DNA from: Nostoc sp. KVJ3
Lineage (GTDB): Bacteria; Cyanobacteriota; Cyanobacteriia; Cyanobacteriales; Nostocaceae
Assembly: GCF_026127265.1 (NCBI RefSeq)
Contig: NZ_WWFG01000001.1
Location: forward strand, 186,001-250,000
Reading direction: 5' to 3'
DNA length: 64,000 nucleotides
Numbering within the stretch: position 1 is the first letter of the stretch; the number at the start of each line of letters is the position of its first letter. A model generated the notes under the pieces. It was not told where the DNA came from, searched no databases, and saw only the letters and a list, made by a program, of their open reading frames with translations. The position numbers and the translations under genes were made by a program. Positions 7,894 to 16,894 of the stretch are shown here, in pieces.

Positions 7894-7961
7894 GTTTGTA
7901 GTGAGGACTTTAGTCCTCAAATATCTTCAAATATTTAAGCACTAAAGTGCTTACTACGAAC
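7894..7961. repeat. Double-hairpin dispersed repeat (GTTCGTAGT family), copy 1
   Basis: The outer arms GTTTGTAGTGAG and CTTACTACGAAC enclose two inner palindromes, AGGACTTTAGTCCT and AAGCACTAAAGTGCTT. A second copy at 17750-17808 has the same architecture with different inner bases, which indicates compensating change in paired positions. Related short forms occur at 3508-3530 and 16829-16850. Confidence 0.75.
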
Positions 7962-8005
7962 TTATTGACCACTAGAATAGCCAGCACAAAGTATTAACGC
8001 AAGTA

Positions 8006-9013
8006 ATGAAAACTGGAATTTTCTGCAATTACGATAATTATCACCAAGATGCCCGTCGTGCCATGTTTGAGCAAGTCGCGCTGGTAAAACAGGCAGAAAG
8101 CTTAGGTTTTCAGTCAGCATGGGTGAGTGAGCATCATTTTAGTGAATCCAATCTCAGCCCGTCTATGTTGCTGTTAATGGCACACTTGGCGGGAATGACT
8201 TCAAGTATCCAGTTGGGCACGGCGGCGGTGTTACTGCCATTCCATAACCCGATTCGGGTGGCAGAAGATATCGCCACTCTGGATAACCTGTGCAATGGAC
8301 GATTATTATTTGGAGTTGCCAAAGGCGGCCCCTTTCCCCAACAAAACAAGCATTTTGCGACACTCCCCAGTGAAGCCCGTCCCAAAATGCTAGAAGCGAT
8401 CGCACTAATTCAAAAGCTGTTATATGAAACTGATGTATCATTTAATGGTAAGTATTATCAATGCGATCGCTTAACCATTTATCCCAAACCATTGCAGAGT
8501 CAAATTCCGGTGTATGTTGCCACTGGCGGCGATGATGGTATCGAACTTGCTGCTAAACATTCCTTCAGCTTAATGGGTGGGCCGCCATTCTCCCTACCAA
8601 GATTGAAGGATACTGTTGCTAAATATCGAGCCTTAAATTCTAGTGGTGCAGAAAACTTCGTGCTGGCACGCTTTTTTTATGTTGGCAAAACATTTGATGA
8701 AGCAGTGAGTGAGGCATTGCCTTTCATCCGCCAATTTAGTCAGAAAATGAAAGCTAATTCGGCTCAAATATTGCAGAATAGTGCGAATCCCAACCAAAAA
8801 CCATTTGACCGCACAAACATTTGTTTCGACGAAGATTATTTGATTGAAAACTCAATCATTGGTGATGTGGAGACTTGTCGAGACAAAATCAAGAAATTTC
8901 AGGACGAATTAAATTTAAGTACCCTAGCCCTCAAACCCTCGTCTGCGGATATGCAAAAAAACCTGGAGAGTTTGACGCGCTACAACCAAGAGGTGCGAAA
9001 TTATGTCTTCTAA
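8006..9013 (+). CDS. Luciferase-like (LLM-class) flavin-dependent monooxygenase
   Basis: A 335-residue bacterial-luciferase-fold protein. KTGIFCNYDNY at the N-terminus, SEHHF at 41-45, TSSIQLGTAAVLLPFHNP around 65-82, and GRLLFGVAKGG mark the FMN-binding barrel. Family members use reduced FMN and oxygen on varied substrates such as alkanesulfonates and aldehydes; the substrate cannot be told here. Length is normal. The next gene overlaps its 3' end by 11 bases, indicating translational coupling. Confidence 0.88.
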   Translation: MKTGIFCNYDNYHQDARRAMFEQVALVKQAESLGFQSAWVSEHHFSESNLSPSMLLLMAHLAGMTSSIQLGTAAVLLPFHNPIRVAEDIATLDNLCNGRLLFGVAKGGPFPQQNKHFATLPSEARPKMLEAIALIQKLLYETDVSFNGKYYQCDRLTIYPKPLQSQIPVYVATGGDDGIELAAKHSFSLMGGPPFSLPRLKDTVAKYRALNSSGAENFVLARFFYVGKTFDEAVSEALPFIRQFSQKMKANSAQILQNSANPNQKPFDRTNICFDEDYLIENSIIGDVETCRDKIKKFQDELNLSTLALKPSSADMQKNLESLTRYNQEVRNYVF

Positions 9014-9377
9014 ACTATACCAGCTTCCTCCTGATGATTTACCTCCTGCTGAGGTAACGAAACAGGACGGAATGCTGCAAATGGAGCTAGAACAGTCTAC
9101 TGGTAGATGCTTTTTTCTAGCTTGCGATCGCATTACGCGAGTTTTGTTGTCTAATTGTCAGTGGTATCTCACAACAAATGCCACCATCCTAACATTAATT
9201 GTTGACTGCCCTGACATAGTATCTTACTGGCATATAGTCAGCAATATTGCCCAGTTAGGTAATAGGTTAGAACGGTTTGCTAGCAATGGCAAAATCCGCG
9301 TTTATCCGCCATTTGGCAAAGGGATGCCGTTTGAAATCAGCGTAAATGAAATATCAGCTTACCGAGATTGGCTTTAA
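9003..9377 (+). CDS. Hypothetical partner of the LLM monooxygenase
   Basis: A 124-residue protein starting inside the last codons of the monooxygenase gene. It begins with a proline-rich stretch (YQLPPDDLPPAE) and continues as a mixed alpha/beta domain (CFFLACDRITRVLLSNCQWYL, IVDCPDIVSYWHIVSNIAQLG). No known motif is recognised. The overlap argues for coordinated expression, perhaps as an accessory subunit, though this is inference from position. Confidence 0.65.
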   Translation: MSSKLYQLPPDDLPPAEVTKQDGMLQMELEQSTGRCFFLACDRITRVLLSNCQWYLTTNATILTLIVDCPDIVSYWHIVSNIAQLGNRLERFASNGKIRVYPPFGKGMPFEISVNEISAYRDWL

Positions 9378-9431
9378 TTTCAATAGGCACAAATGGGGAA
9401 TCACAAAAAATATAGCTGATTCATCCTTATT

Positions 9432-9460
9432 ACACCCTGTACTCCTAAAGTGCAGGGTGT
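9432..9460 (+). terminator. Stem-loop after the 9003 gene
   Basis: ACACCCTGTACT and AGTGCAGGGTGT form a 12-pair stem (one G-U) with a five-base loop, 55 bases after the stop, followed by TTGCAATTTT. It fits a factor-independent terminator with a weak U-tract. Confidence 0.5.
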
Positions 9461-9552
9461 TGCAATTTTATAAGAATTACAATATTGCGTATGTTTAATT
9501 TTATCCTAAAAAATAAGTATTTTGGCTGAATAAGTACAATTTTTCCCGTGAA

Positions 9553-9969
9553 TTAACCAAGGTCAATAAAGTCTCTGGGAGTAACGATCTGGTTTTGATA
9601 TTCGGCTAGGATCTTGAGTGATAAAAGGTCTTGATCTCCTGTGAGCAGAAATTCGGCGTTGGAATCTTTAGCAAGTTCTAAAAATTTGTTGTCGTCTGGA
9701 TCTCTACAGGTGTTTACTTAAGATTTTATTTCTATAAATTTACTGTATTTTTTAACTACACCCAAAAAATCTTGCCGTTCTTCATCTGAGATATATTTAT
9801 CGAACTTACGTTTGTAAATTCGTGTCTTTAATTCTTGATAAGTTTCATCGCTTTGAGCAATAAAGAATTCTTTATAGATTTTATCTAGGGCTTTACGGGC
9901 TGTTCCATCAGGACTCAGGACAGCACTAAGTAAAACATTTGTGTCAATGACAATTAGTTTATGATTCAT
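9553..9969 (-). pseudogene. PIN-domain toxin interrupted by an in-frame stop
   Basis: The intact part (9718-9969, 83 codons) starts with HKLIVIDTNVLLSAVLSP, the first PIN acidic motif. A TAA codon at 9718-9720 ends it. The same frame continues for 54 more sense codons to a TAA at 9553-9555 and encodes the rest of a PIN domain: VNTCRDPDDNKFLELA, then AEFLLTGDQDLL, which carry the missing catalytic acidic residues. Read through, the product would be 137 residues, the normal size of PIN/VapC-type ribonuclease toxins. A single substitution could have made the stop. The antitoxin gene overlaps the 5' end. The truncated form lacks half its active site and should be inactive. Confidence 0.85.
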
Positions 9970-10186
9970 CGGCGAGTAATTCTTCTAGCATTTCTTCGGT
10001 TAGTCCTTTGGCTTGAGCATTTCTGCCGATTCTGTCAAAAACACTAAGTAAATCTTCATCTTTATTGTTTGGAGAAGTTCTCTTTATTTCTTGAATGAGT
10101 TCTTCTTGTTCTTGTGCTGGTAATTGTCGGACAAGATTAAGAATTTGCTCAAAGGTTAGAGGAAGTTGATAGGTTTTTTGATTCAT
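9959..10186 (-). CDS. Antitoxin of a PIN-type toxin-antitoxin pair
   Basis: A 75-residue acidic protein with an N-terminal beta segment (TYQLPLTFEQILNLVRQLP), a helical middle (AQEQEELIQEIKR) and an acidic C-terminal tail (LTEEMLEELLADES) typical of the toxin-wrapping part of small antitoxins. It overlaps the toxin start by 11 bases, the usual antitoxin-first order. It appears intact although the toxin reading frame is broken, as expected when selection for the pair has relaxed. Confidence 0.75.
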   Translation of the reverse strand: MNQKTYQLPLTFEQILNLVRQLPAQEQEELIQEIKRTSPNNKDEDLLSVFDRIGRNAQAKGLTEEMLEELLADES

Positions 10187-10700
10187 GGTGGATTCTGGAG
10201 GGGAGCAATGCGATTTTGTGAGATGGGTAAGCAGGGTAGGCAGAGGAGGCAGGGGAAGAGAAAGAAAATAAGTGTAGAAGCAGTCTGTTTCGGTAGTAAA
10301 AATACTAAAAATGCCTCTTTACTCCCTCTGCTCCCCCTGCCTATTTTACGAGGATCTAACTTTTTCGCGTTGCTCCCGTTCTGGAGTTAGTGGATAGGGA
10401 CTTGGCGCACATCTATTTTACCTCTTACCAGGATTAGCGTATCTCAAATCCTATTGACAAGAGGACTTACCTAATATGCAACGTCGGGTTCTAGGTACAA
10501 GGTTCGAGTAATGCCAACTTTCCTTTGAGAACAAGAAAAGCAAAACTAAAGTATCTTTTGCACCCAGGATAGATAGCAAAGACATTACTACTCAGTTTCA
10601 GGAATACTTCACTCTAATCAATGCTAACCTTGCCTACTCCCTATTCCCTACCTATTACACTCGCTTGCGCTTCGCACACCACGCAATTAAGTTCTCCAAA
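10187..10700. other. Spacer with an imperfect inverted-repeat element
   Basis: No credible gene. GGGGAGCAATGCG near 10200 and CGCGTTGCTCCC near 10365 are imperfect inverted copies that enclose purine-rich AGGCAGAGGAGGCAGGGG and its complementary CTCCCTCTGCTCCCCCTGCC, so about 170 bases could form a long hairpin or represent a degenerate small mobile element. The rest (10400-10700) is unremarkable AT-rich sequence. Confidence 0.5.
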
Positions 10701-11654
10701 TCAAAATAGCTTTAATTCTACTAATACAATATCTGCTGCAATAGTTTTATTAACTCGATCGCGCTTTAATTGATCAAAGAATATGTTCAAAAACAAAGTA
10801 GGATTTTTTATTATCTCTTGGAATAATTTAAACTTAGAGACTGTTTGATTTTTCCCAAATTTAGATAAACTAAAATTGTTTGCTGTTCTGGCCATAACAG
10901 AATTTGCCTGTGGCATATAAAATTTTATCTCACAGCCTAGTTGATCTGCTAGTTCTTCGTAAGATTTTTTATTCCAACGCAACAGATGATGTGGTGGATG
11001 ATTTAATATATCAAACCAGTCTGATTCAACTGACATAGGTGAATAAGGAGTGCTGATAAATATACTACCCATCGGTTTAAGGACAGAAAGCATTGATTCA
11101 ATAAATTGCTTTGGTTGGCTAATATGTTCTAAGCAATGAAAAGATAATATATAGTTAAATTTTTCACTAGAAAATTTATTGGAAAAACTCTCAATTGTTT
11201 CACAGTAAACTTCAAATCCTCTTGTCTGACATTGCTGAACAGATTCTGGAGTTGTATCTAAGCCAACGATGCGAGTATTTGAAAGTTTTTTAGCAATTTC
11301 AAGAAAATTACCTCCTCCACAGCCTACATCTAAGATAGATATTGAATTTTGTCTTTCTCGTTTATCTATTTGTTCAATTACAGCAAACCATTCCCATCTA
11401 GATGTCGGATAATAACCTGCTCTAGTAGTAACCCATTGGTAAAATGACTGGCTACCAGCTTCGAGAGGGAAAGAATATTCAAGCGAGCAATTTTTACATT
11501 GCTGGATCTCATAGTCTATTATTTCAATTTTTTCTGGAGGCTTTTCAGCAAAATAATCTTCTAATTCGCTCATAATATTCTGTTGAGATAATGAACGAAT
11601 ATGGATACTTTCACAATCGCAAACAGGACATTTATTTAAAATATTTTTAGTCAT
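10701..11654 (-). CDS. Class I SAM methyltransferase with N-terminal zinc ribbon
   Basis: A 317-residue protein. Cysteines C9/C12 (CPVC) and C53/C56 (CKNC) form a four-cysteine zinc-binding module at the N-terminus. ILDVGCGGGNF (about 107-117) is the SAM-binding motif I, VGLDTT follows as motif II, and FHCLEH marks the core of a methyltransferase_11/23-type domain. This architecture is usual for methyltransferases acting on sugars or lipids in surface polysaccharide or secondary metabolism, but the substrate is unknown. Codon use is more AT-rich than in nearby housekeeping genes, which may indicate acquisition. Confidence 0.88.
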   Translation of the reverse strand: MTKNILNKCPVCDCESIHIRSLSQQNIMSELEDYFAEKPPEKIEIIDYEIQQCKNCSLEYSFPLEAGSQSFYQWVTTRAGYYPTSRWEWFAVIEQIDKRERQNSISILDVGCGGGNFLEIAKKLSNTRIVGLDTTPESVQQCQTRGFEVYCETIESFSNKFSSEKFNYILSFHCLEHISQPKQFIESMLSVLKPMGSIFISTPYSPMSVESDWFDILNHPPHHLLRWNKKSYEELADQLGCEIKFYMPQANSVMARTANNFSLSKFGKNQTVSKFKLFQEIIKNPTLFLNIFFDQLKRDRVNKTIAADIVLVELKLF

Positions 11655-11757
11655 AATTATGATTTAGATGTTGATTCATCAAATTTTATCATCGAGCGTA
11701 GCCGAGATATTAAATAACTCGTAATTAGTAATCCTCGTTAAAGTCAATTATTACGAA

Positions 11758-13395
11758 TTATTTCCCCTGCCATAGCTGTCGTAACGACTGAAAAATCCTG
11801 ACAAATCTCTCTTCTAGCCAAAGCATAATATAATCAAGCCATTCCAGAATTTGCTCTAAAGGGTGCTTCTCGTAACCCGTTGAAATTACTTTAGTTTCTA
11901 TCCAGTCTGGCTGTGCCTCAACTTGACTACTTTGCTGAAATTGCTGTTGCAAAATTTCCCCTTTCCGATTCTTGCTTTTACTTTGGGAAATCTGGGCTTG
12001 CGTTTGTTGGGTAGAGGCGATTTTTCCAGATTTTTTTTGATTTGAGGCAAGATTAGTAGTTAGTTGTTGCCTTCGCACCAAACCAGATCCGATTTTAGGT
12101 TGTTGTCCAGTCAAATTCTTTTGGGAAAAGTTTCCTACTGATAAAGTTGAGGCTAAAGCAGGATTTTTCAATTGAGAAACTGTAGCTGACTTCTCAGTAA
12201 TAGTTTCGGTTTCCCCAAATAAATCACCCCACGTTAACCAAGGATCGATATCTAAATCCTGGTTATCTAACAGAGGGCTTTTAGATAAGGCTTTTTTTAA
12301 GGGTGATGAGAATAGTTTACCTGGCAATGGCTCATCACTAGTTGTTGGCTCAAGTGATTTTCTACTACCAACACCAAAAAAGTAATTAAGCGCCGCCTCA
12401 ATCAAAGCCTGAAGATTCAGTGTATGAGTTTCTAAACCATTAGGAGTGGTTGCAATTCCTCCGCTAGCAGCTAATTTCTCTTTACCATAAATCAAGATGT
12501 CTAACTGAGTTTGGGCAACTTGAACAATTTCTTGGCTACGTTCTTGCACAGGTACTAAAGCATTTGACTCTAACTTAGCAACGGCTATATCTATAAATTC
12601 TAATAATCTATCTGTCTTAAGCAAGTTTTTTGGTATTCCCTCGGCTAAAGCTGGAATTTTAGCTGGGTTTCCATCAGTTAATTTTGCTAATAAACGGTCA
12701 ATTTGTGGTAATAAATCAGTTTCTTTATTAGCAATCGTCAACCGCCAATCTTGCCAGTAATTAGCAACTTCGTTAATAATTCTATCTTCTAATTTTGCTT
12801 GCTGCTGTGGTGTCAAAATATCTAAAATTTCATTGTCAACAGTCACAAGTACTAAACAACGATTCATCAAATTTGTGGCAATTCCCCGCACTCCTAAAAG
12901 ATGCTGTTTAAGAGGATTATCTAACTCTGAATTATTGAGACTTAAGGCTTGATTTTCTGCAACATTTGACGATTGAGTAAGATTAGCCTTATTATCAACG
13001 AATTTCAGCCGAAAAACTCCTAACAAAGCCAATGAATTGAAGAGTTTAGATGTTTTTGCTGGAGTAGAGACGCTTTCATCTGACAACAGATATTTGACTG
13101 TCTCTAGTACTTGTTGAATAGGACTATCAACATTTGGAATTTCGGGTGGAGAATCGGTATCATTTGGTTGTAACTTTAGTCTAGTTTGTGGTTCTTGAGT
13201 CTGTAGCGTTTTGCCAGATGATTCCGATGACTGAAACAGTAGATACACTGGGTAAAGTAATACCTCCACACCCCACTTAGTGGCAACTTGCAAATGCCGG
13301 AAGGTGTGTTCCCACTGTTGTGTCACCCGCCGAGATTGCTGGTGGACAAAGTTAAATAGTCTGCTTTGATAACGACCAGAGGAACCAGAAGACAT
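11758..13395 (-). CDS. Large cyanobacterial protein of unknown function
   Basis: A 545-residue protein. A basic N-terminal region (SRLFNFVHQQSRRVTQQWEH) leads into a moderately hydrophobic stretch (WGVEVLLYPVYLLFQ, about 41-55) that could be a membrane-associated helix. A long Ser/Thr/Gln-rich low-complexity region lies at about 420-500, and the C-terminus is an amphipathic, aromatic-rich helix (LEWLDYIMLWLEERFVRIF). No enzymatic motif is recognised. It is divergent from the alpha-mannosidase gene, sharing an 88-base intergenic region. Confidence 0.8.
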   Translation of the reverse strand: MSSGSSGRYQSRLFNFVHQQSRRVTQQWEHTFRHLQVATKWGVEVLLYPVYLLFQSSESSGKTLQTQEPQTRLKLQPNDTDSPPEIPNVDSPIQQVLETVKYLLSDESVSTPAKTSKLFNSLALLGVFRLKFVDNKANLTQSSNVAENQALSLNNSELDNPLKQHLLGVRGIATNLMNRCLVLVTVDNEILDILTPQQQAKLEDRIINEVANYWQDWRLTIANKETDLLPQIDRLLAKLTDGNPAKIPALAEGIPKNLLKTDRLLEFIDIAVAKLESNALVPVQERSQEIVQVAQTQLDILIYGKEKLAASGGIATTPNGLETHTLNLQALIEAALNYFFGVGSRKSLEPTTSDEPLPGKLFSSPLKKALSKSPLLDNQDLDIDPWLTWGDLFGETETITEKSATVSQLKNPALASTLSVGNFSQKNLTGQQPKIGSGLVRRQQLTTNLASNQKKSGKIASTQQTQAQISQSKSKNRKGEILQQQFQQSSQVEAQPDWIETKVISTGYEKHPLEQILEWLDYIMLWLEERFVRIFQSLRQLWQGK

Positions 13396-13483
13396 AGTAG
13401 TAATTTTTTTAGTTCAAGTCTTGTTAAGTTGTGAGACTCGCGCCAAGCAATAAAAACAACCAACACCTCATCTTAGCGAATAT

Positions 13484-16400
13484 ATGACCCCGACTGTCTC
13501 TCAATCTCAGACCAAATTTCTCTCACAAGCAATTGAGCAACTGCGCTCTTTTTGTCAAGTTAATATTCAGTCTACTTGGCTATACCAGGAATCTGACCTG
13601 ATTATTACTGATGTTGTAGCTGCTGATTTATCTCATTGGCAACCTGTCCAGTTAAATCCTAAAGAACATATTGCTTGGGCGGGCGGCAAAAAAGTGCTAT
13701 GGCTAGTGCAAAAATTGGTGGTTCCCCAAGATTTACATAGTTATCCCTTAGCTGGGTTATCTTTGCGGCTAGCGCTGGTTTGGTGGGCAGATTCTGCTGA
13801 AATTTATGTAAATGGGGAGTTGGTGCTGGAGGGTGATTTATTTGATTGTTCGCCTAGAGTGCTTATCAGTCAAGGGGTAAAGCCAGGGGAGGAGTTTCTT
13901 GTGGCTTTGCGGTTGGTGAGTCCGGGACATTGTGACGGTGCTTTAGTGCGATCGCTCTTAGTTTATGAGTCTATTGATCATAATAATCCCGATCCGGGTT
14001 TTGTGGCTGATGAGTTAGCTGTGATGCAACTTTATTTGGAAAGGTTTGCGCCGGAGAAGTTGGATGTTTTCGCGGCGATGCTGGGGGAGGTTACGAACCG
14101 CAGAGGCGCAGAGAAGCCAGTGCGTTGGGCGGGTTCCCCGACTTGTAGCAACTGGCGCGACACAGAGAAAGAAGAGTTAGTAAGATCGTTTTTGTCCTTA
14201 CGCCAAAATTTAATTAAATCCGACATCTTAGCCCCCCTTTTTAAGGGGGGTTGGGGGGATCAAAAATCTAAAATTTTTCTGTTGGGTCATGCTCACTTAG
14301 ATTTAGCATGGTTATGGCCTGTGAGTGAAACTTGGAATGCGGCGCAAAATACTTTTGAGTCGGTTCTGAAGTTGCAAGCAGATTTTCCTGAGTTAATTTT
14401 CTGTCATTCCACTCCCGCACTTTATGCTTGGATTGAAGAACATCGCCCAGATTTGTTTGGGGCGATTCAAGCACAGGTAGCTGCTGGACGTTGGGAAGTT
14501 GTCGGCGGGATGTGGGTGGAACCGGAACTCAATCTAATTTCTGGTGAATCAATAGTCCGTCAGCTATTGTATGGTCAACGCTACATTGAAGAAAAGTTTG
14601 GTAAGCTTTCAACTATAGTCTGGGTTCCAGATACTTTTGGTTTCTGTGCAACTTTACCGCAGTTTTTCGCTAATGCCGGAATTGAGTATTTTGTCACCCA
14701 GAAGTTGCGGTGGAATGATACTACTAAATTTGATTATGGGGCTTTTTGGTGGCGATCGCCTGACGGTAGCGAAGTGTTTAGTTTAATGTCTGCACCTATC
14801 GGTGAAAGCATTGACCCAGTTAAAATGGCATCCTACGCTCTGGAATGGCAATCCCAAACTGGTTTATCAGAGTCCCTTTGGCTTCCCGGTGTCGGCGACC
14901 ACGGCGGCGGCCCCACTCGTGATATGTTAGAAATTGCCCAACGCTGGCAAAAATCACCTTTTTTCCCAGACTTAGAATTCACTACGGCTGAAAAATATTT
15001 ACAGCAAATCAAATCAGAATTCAGAATTCAGGAGTCAGAATTCAGGAGTCAGAATTCTCCCCCTGCTTCCCCTGCCTCCCCTGCCTCCCCTGCCTCCCCT
15101 GCCTCCCCTACCTCCCCCTCATTCCCTACTTGGAATGACGAACTATACTTAGAATTTCATCGCGGTTGCTACACTACCCACGCAGATCAAAAGCGCTGGA
15201 ATCGTCGTTGTGAAAATTTATTATATGAAGCTGAATTATTTGCTACCTTAGCAACCATAAGCTGTGGTGTAACATATCCTCAAGCAGAAATTGAAGCAGC
15301 TTGGAAGCAGGTGTTATTTCAACAGTTTCACGATATTTTACCTGGTTCTTCAATTACTCAAGTTTACACAGATGCGTTACCTCAGTGGCAGCAAGTGGAA
15401 CAAGTCGGAACGAAGATATTACAGGAATCACTTTTAGCGATCGCATCTCACATTACCCGATCGGAACCACCAAAACCCAATAGTTTACCTATTTTCATTT
15501 TCAATTCTTTGAATTGGCAACGTTCTGAGATAGTCTCTGTAGCCTTACCCACACCAGAAAAATGGCAAATTTACGATATTTCTGGAAACCAGCTTATCTC
15601 CCAATTATCTGAATCATCAACCCTACTATTTCTCGCCCCCGAAATCCCACCCGTAGGCTACCGCATATTTTGGCTATCCCCCTCATCCCCCTCATCCCCC
15701 TCATCCCCCTCATCCCCCTCATCCCTCCCAGACTGGATTTTAGAAAATGAATTCTTGCGAGTTGTTATAGATCCTGACACTGGAGATTTATCAAGTATTT
15801 TTGATAAAACTTATCAACGAGAAGTTTTAAGTGGCGCGGGGAATCAACTACAAGCTTTTAAAGATAGTGGTCAATATTGGGATGCTTGGAACATAGACCC
15901 CAATTATGCCCAGCATCCCTTACCCTCAACAAATCTTCAATCTATTCAGTGGCTAGAACAAGGCCCAGTGCAAAACCGTGTGCGCGTGGTGCGTCAGTTG
16001 GGTGAATCGGAATTTTGCCAAGACTATATTCTACAAGCTGGTTCACCTCTGCTGAAGATAGCTACTACTGTCAATTGGCAAGAAAATCAGGTATTAGTGA
16101 AAGCTGCTTTTCCTCTAAATATCGAAGCAGATTTTGCTACTTATGAAATTCCCTGTAGTGCGATTCGCCGCCCAACTAAACCAAAAACCCCCGCAGAAAA
16201 GGCAAAATGGGAAGTCCCCGCTTTACGTTGGGCTGATTTGACGGGAGAAACACACAAGGGTATTCACGGAGTTAGTTTGCTGAATGATTGTAAATACGGT
16301 TACGACAGCAAACCAAATCAACTCCGCCTAACACTGCTACGCAGTCCTAATTGGCCAGATTCAGAGGCTGATAAAGGTTTTCACGAGTTTACATATACCT

Positions 16401-16822
16401 TGTATCCTCATGCTGGTAGCTGGGAATCAGCCCATACGGTACGGCGTGGCTATGAATTGAATATACCGTTGCAAGTGATATTGAATCCTGTTAATGAAAA
16501 CCCACCTGAAAATCCTCCCCTCTCTGCTGGTAAAGATGGGTTGGGGGTGAGTTTCCTAGATTTATCAGCTGAAAATTTAATCTTGATGGCGTTGAAGCCA
16601 TCTGAAGATGATGCACAACAGTTAATTCTGCGGTGTTATGAATGTCACGGAGAAACAGCCGAGTTTTCTTTGCAAAGTAATCTGGGGTTAAATCTAGAAG
16701 ATACAGTAGATTTGTTAGAGCGTTCCTCTACTACTGAATTCTCATCTGGGAAACAAATCTTAACAATAGAGCCTTGGAAAATCGCCAGTTTCAAGGTAAT
16801 CCCAGCAATTAATCCCAGGTAA
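13484..16822 (+). CDS. Alpha-mannosidase, glycoside hydrolase family 38
   Basis: A 1112-residue GH38 enzyme that cleaves terminal alpha-mannosyl residues with retention. GHAHLDLAWLW (about 267-277) supplies zinc-binding residues, and WVPDTFGFCATLPQ (about 380) contains the nucleophile Asp; GVGDHGGGPTRD is another family motif. The C-terminal half matches the GH38 middle and beta domains. The coding sequence contains three in-frame segments made of intergenic-type repeats: about residues 246-260 (a G/C-tract repeat giving LAPLFKGGWG), about 508-545 (an SEFRIQE-type repeat followed by Pro-Ala-Ser repeats) and about 731-748 (Ser-Pro repeats). All keep the frame, so the enzyme may still work with extended surface loops. 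Confidence 0.92.
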   Translation: MTPTVSQSQTKFLSQAIEQLRSFCQVNIQSTWLYQESDLIITDVVAADLSHWQPVQLNPKEHIAWAGGKKVLWLVQKLVVPQDLHSYPLAGLSLRLALVWWADSAEIYVNGELVLEGDLFDCSPRVLISQGVKPGEEFLVALRLVSPGHCDGALVRSLLVYESIDHNNPDPGFVADELAVMQLYLERFAPEKLDVFAAMLGEVTNRRGAEKPVRWAGSPTCSNWRDTEKEELVRSFLSLRQNLIKSDILAPLFKGGWGDQKSKIFLLGHAHLDLAWLWPVSETWNAAQNTFESVLKLQADFPELIFCHSTPALYAWIEEHRPDLFGAIQAQVAAGRWEVVGGMWVEPELNLISGESIVRQLLYGQRYIEEKFGKLSTIVWVPDTFGFCATLPQFFANAGIEYFVTQKLRWNDTTKFDYGAFWWRSPDGSEVFSLMSAPIGESIDPVKMASYALEWQSQTGLSESLWLPGVGDHGGGPTRDMLEIAQRWQKSPFFPDLEFTTAEKYLQQIKSEFRIQESEFRSQNSPPASPASPASPASPASPTSPSFPTWNDELYLEFHRGCYTTHADQKRWNRRCENLLYEAELFATLATISCGVTYPQAEIEAAWKQVLFQQFHDILPGSSITQVYTDALPQWQQVEQVGTKILQESLLAIASHITRSEPPKPNSLPIFIFNSLNWQRSEIVSVALPTPEKWQIYDISGNQLISQLSESSTLLFLAPEIPPVGYRIFWLSPSSPSSPSSPSSPSSLPDWILENEFLRVVIDPDTGDLSSIFDKTYQREVLSGAGNQLQAFKDSGQYWDAWNIDPNYAQHPLPSTNLQSIQWLEQGPVQNRVRVVRQLGESEFCQDYILQAGSPLLKIATTVNWQENQVLVKAAFPLNIEADFATYEIPCSAIRRPTKPKTPAEKAKWEVPALRWADLTGETHKGIHGVSLLNDCKYGYDSKPNQLRLTLLRSPNWPDSEADKGFHEFTYTLYPHAGSWESAHTVRRGYELNIPLQVILNPVNENPPENPPLSAGKDGLGVSFLDLSAENLILMALKPSEDDAQQLILRCYECHGETAEFSLQSNLGLNLEDTVDLLERSSTTEFSSGKQILTIEPWKIASFKVIPAINPR
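14228..14263 (+). repeat. G/C-tract dispersed repeat inside the alpha-mannosidase gene
   Basis: TTAGCCCCCCTTTTTAAGGG followed by a GGGTTGGGGGGATC tail is the same repeat seen in intergenic regions (compare 57100-57170 and 60025-60150). Here it is translated in frame as LAPLFKGGWGDQ without stop, between the N-terminal domain and the GH38 catalytic motif. Confidence 0.8.
15061..15114 (+). repeat. Six 9-bp tandem repeats inside the alpha-mannosidase gene
   Basis: Six units of CCCTGCCTC (one with TTC, one with ACC) encode a Pro-Ala-Ser repeat. They are preceded at about 15005-15058 by units of CAGAATTCAGGAGT, another repeat seen between genes in such genomes. A period of nine keeps the reading frame. 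Confidence 0.9.
15676..15720 (+). repeat. Five 9-bp tandem repeats inside the alpha-mannosidase gene
   Basis: Five perfect units of ATCCCCCTC encode a Ser-Pro-Ser repeat in what should be an interdomain linker. Perfect identity implies recent expansion. Confidence 0.9.
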
Positions 16823-16863
16823 ATATTGTTCGTAATTTGCGCTAAAGCGCAAAAATTCCTATA

Positions 16864-16885
16864 GAGACGCGATTAATCGCGTCTC
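16864..16885. terminator. Perfect 22-bp palindrome between convergent genes
   Basis: GAGACGCGATT followed by AATCGCGTCTC sits between the alpha-mannosidase stop (16822) and the psbN stop (16895). A smaller hairpin TTTGCGC-TAAA-GCGCAAA lies at about 16838. Together they may terminate transcription from both sides. It belongs to the same palindrome family as 4165 and 41956. Confidence 0.5.
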
Positions 16886-16894
16886 CTGACTCTT

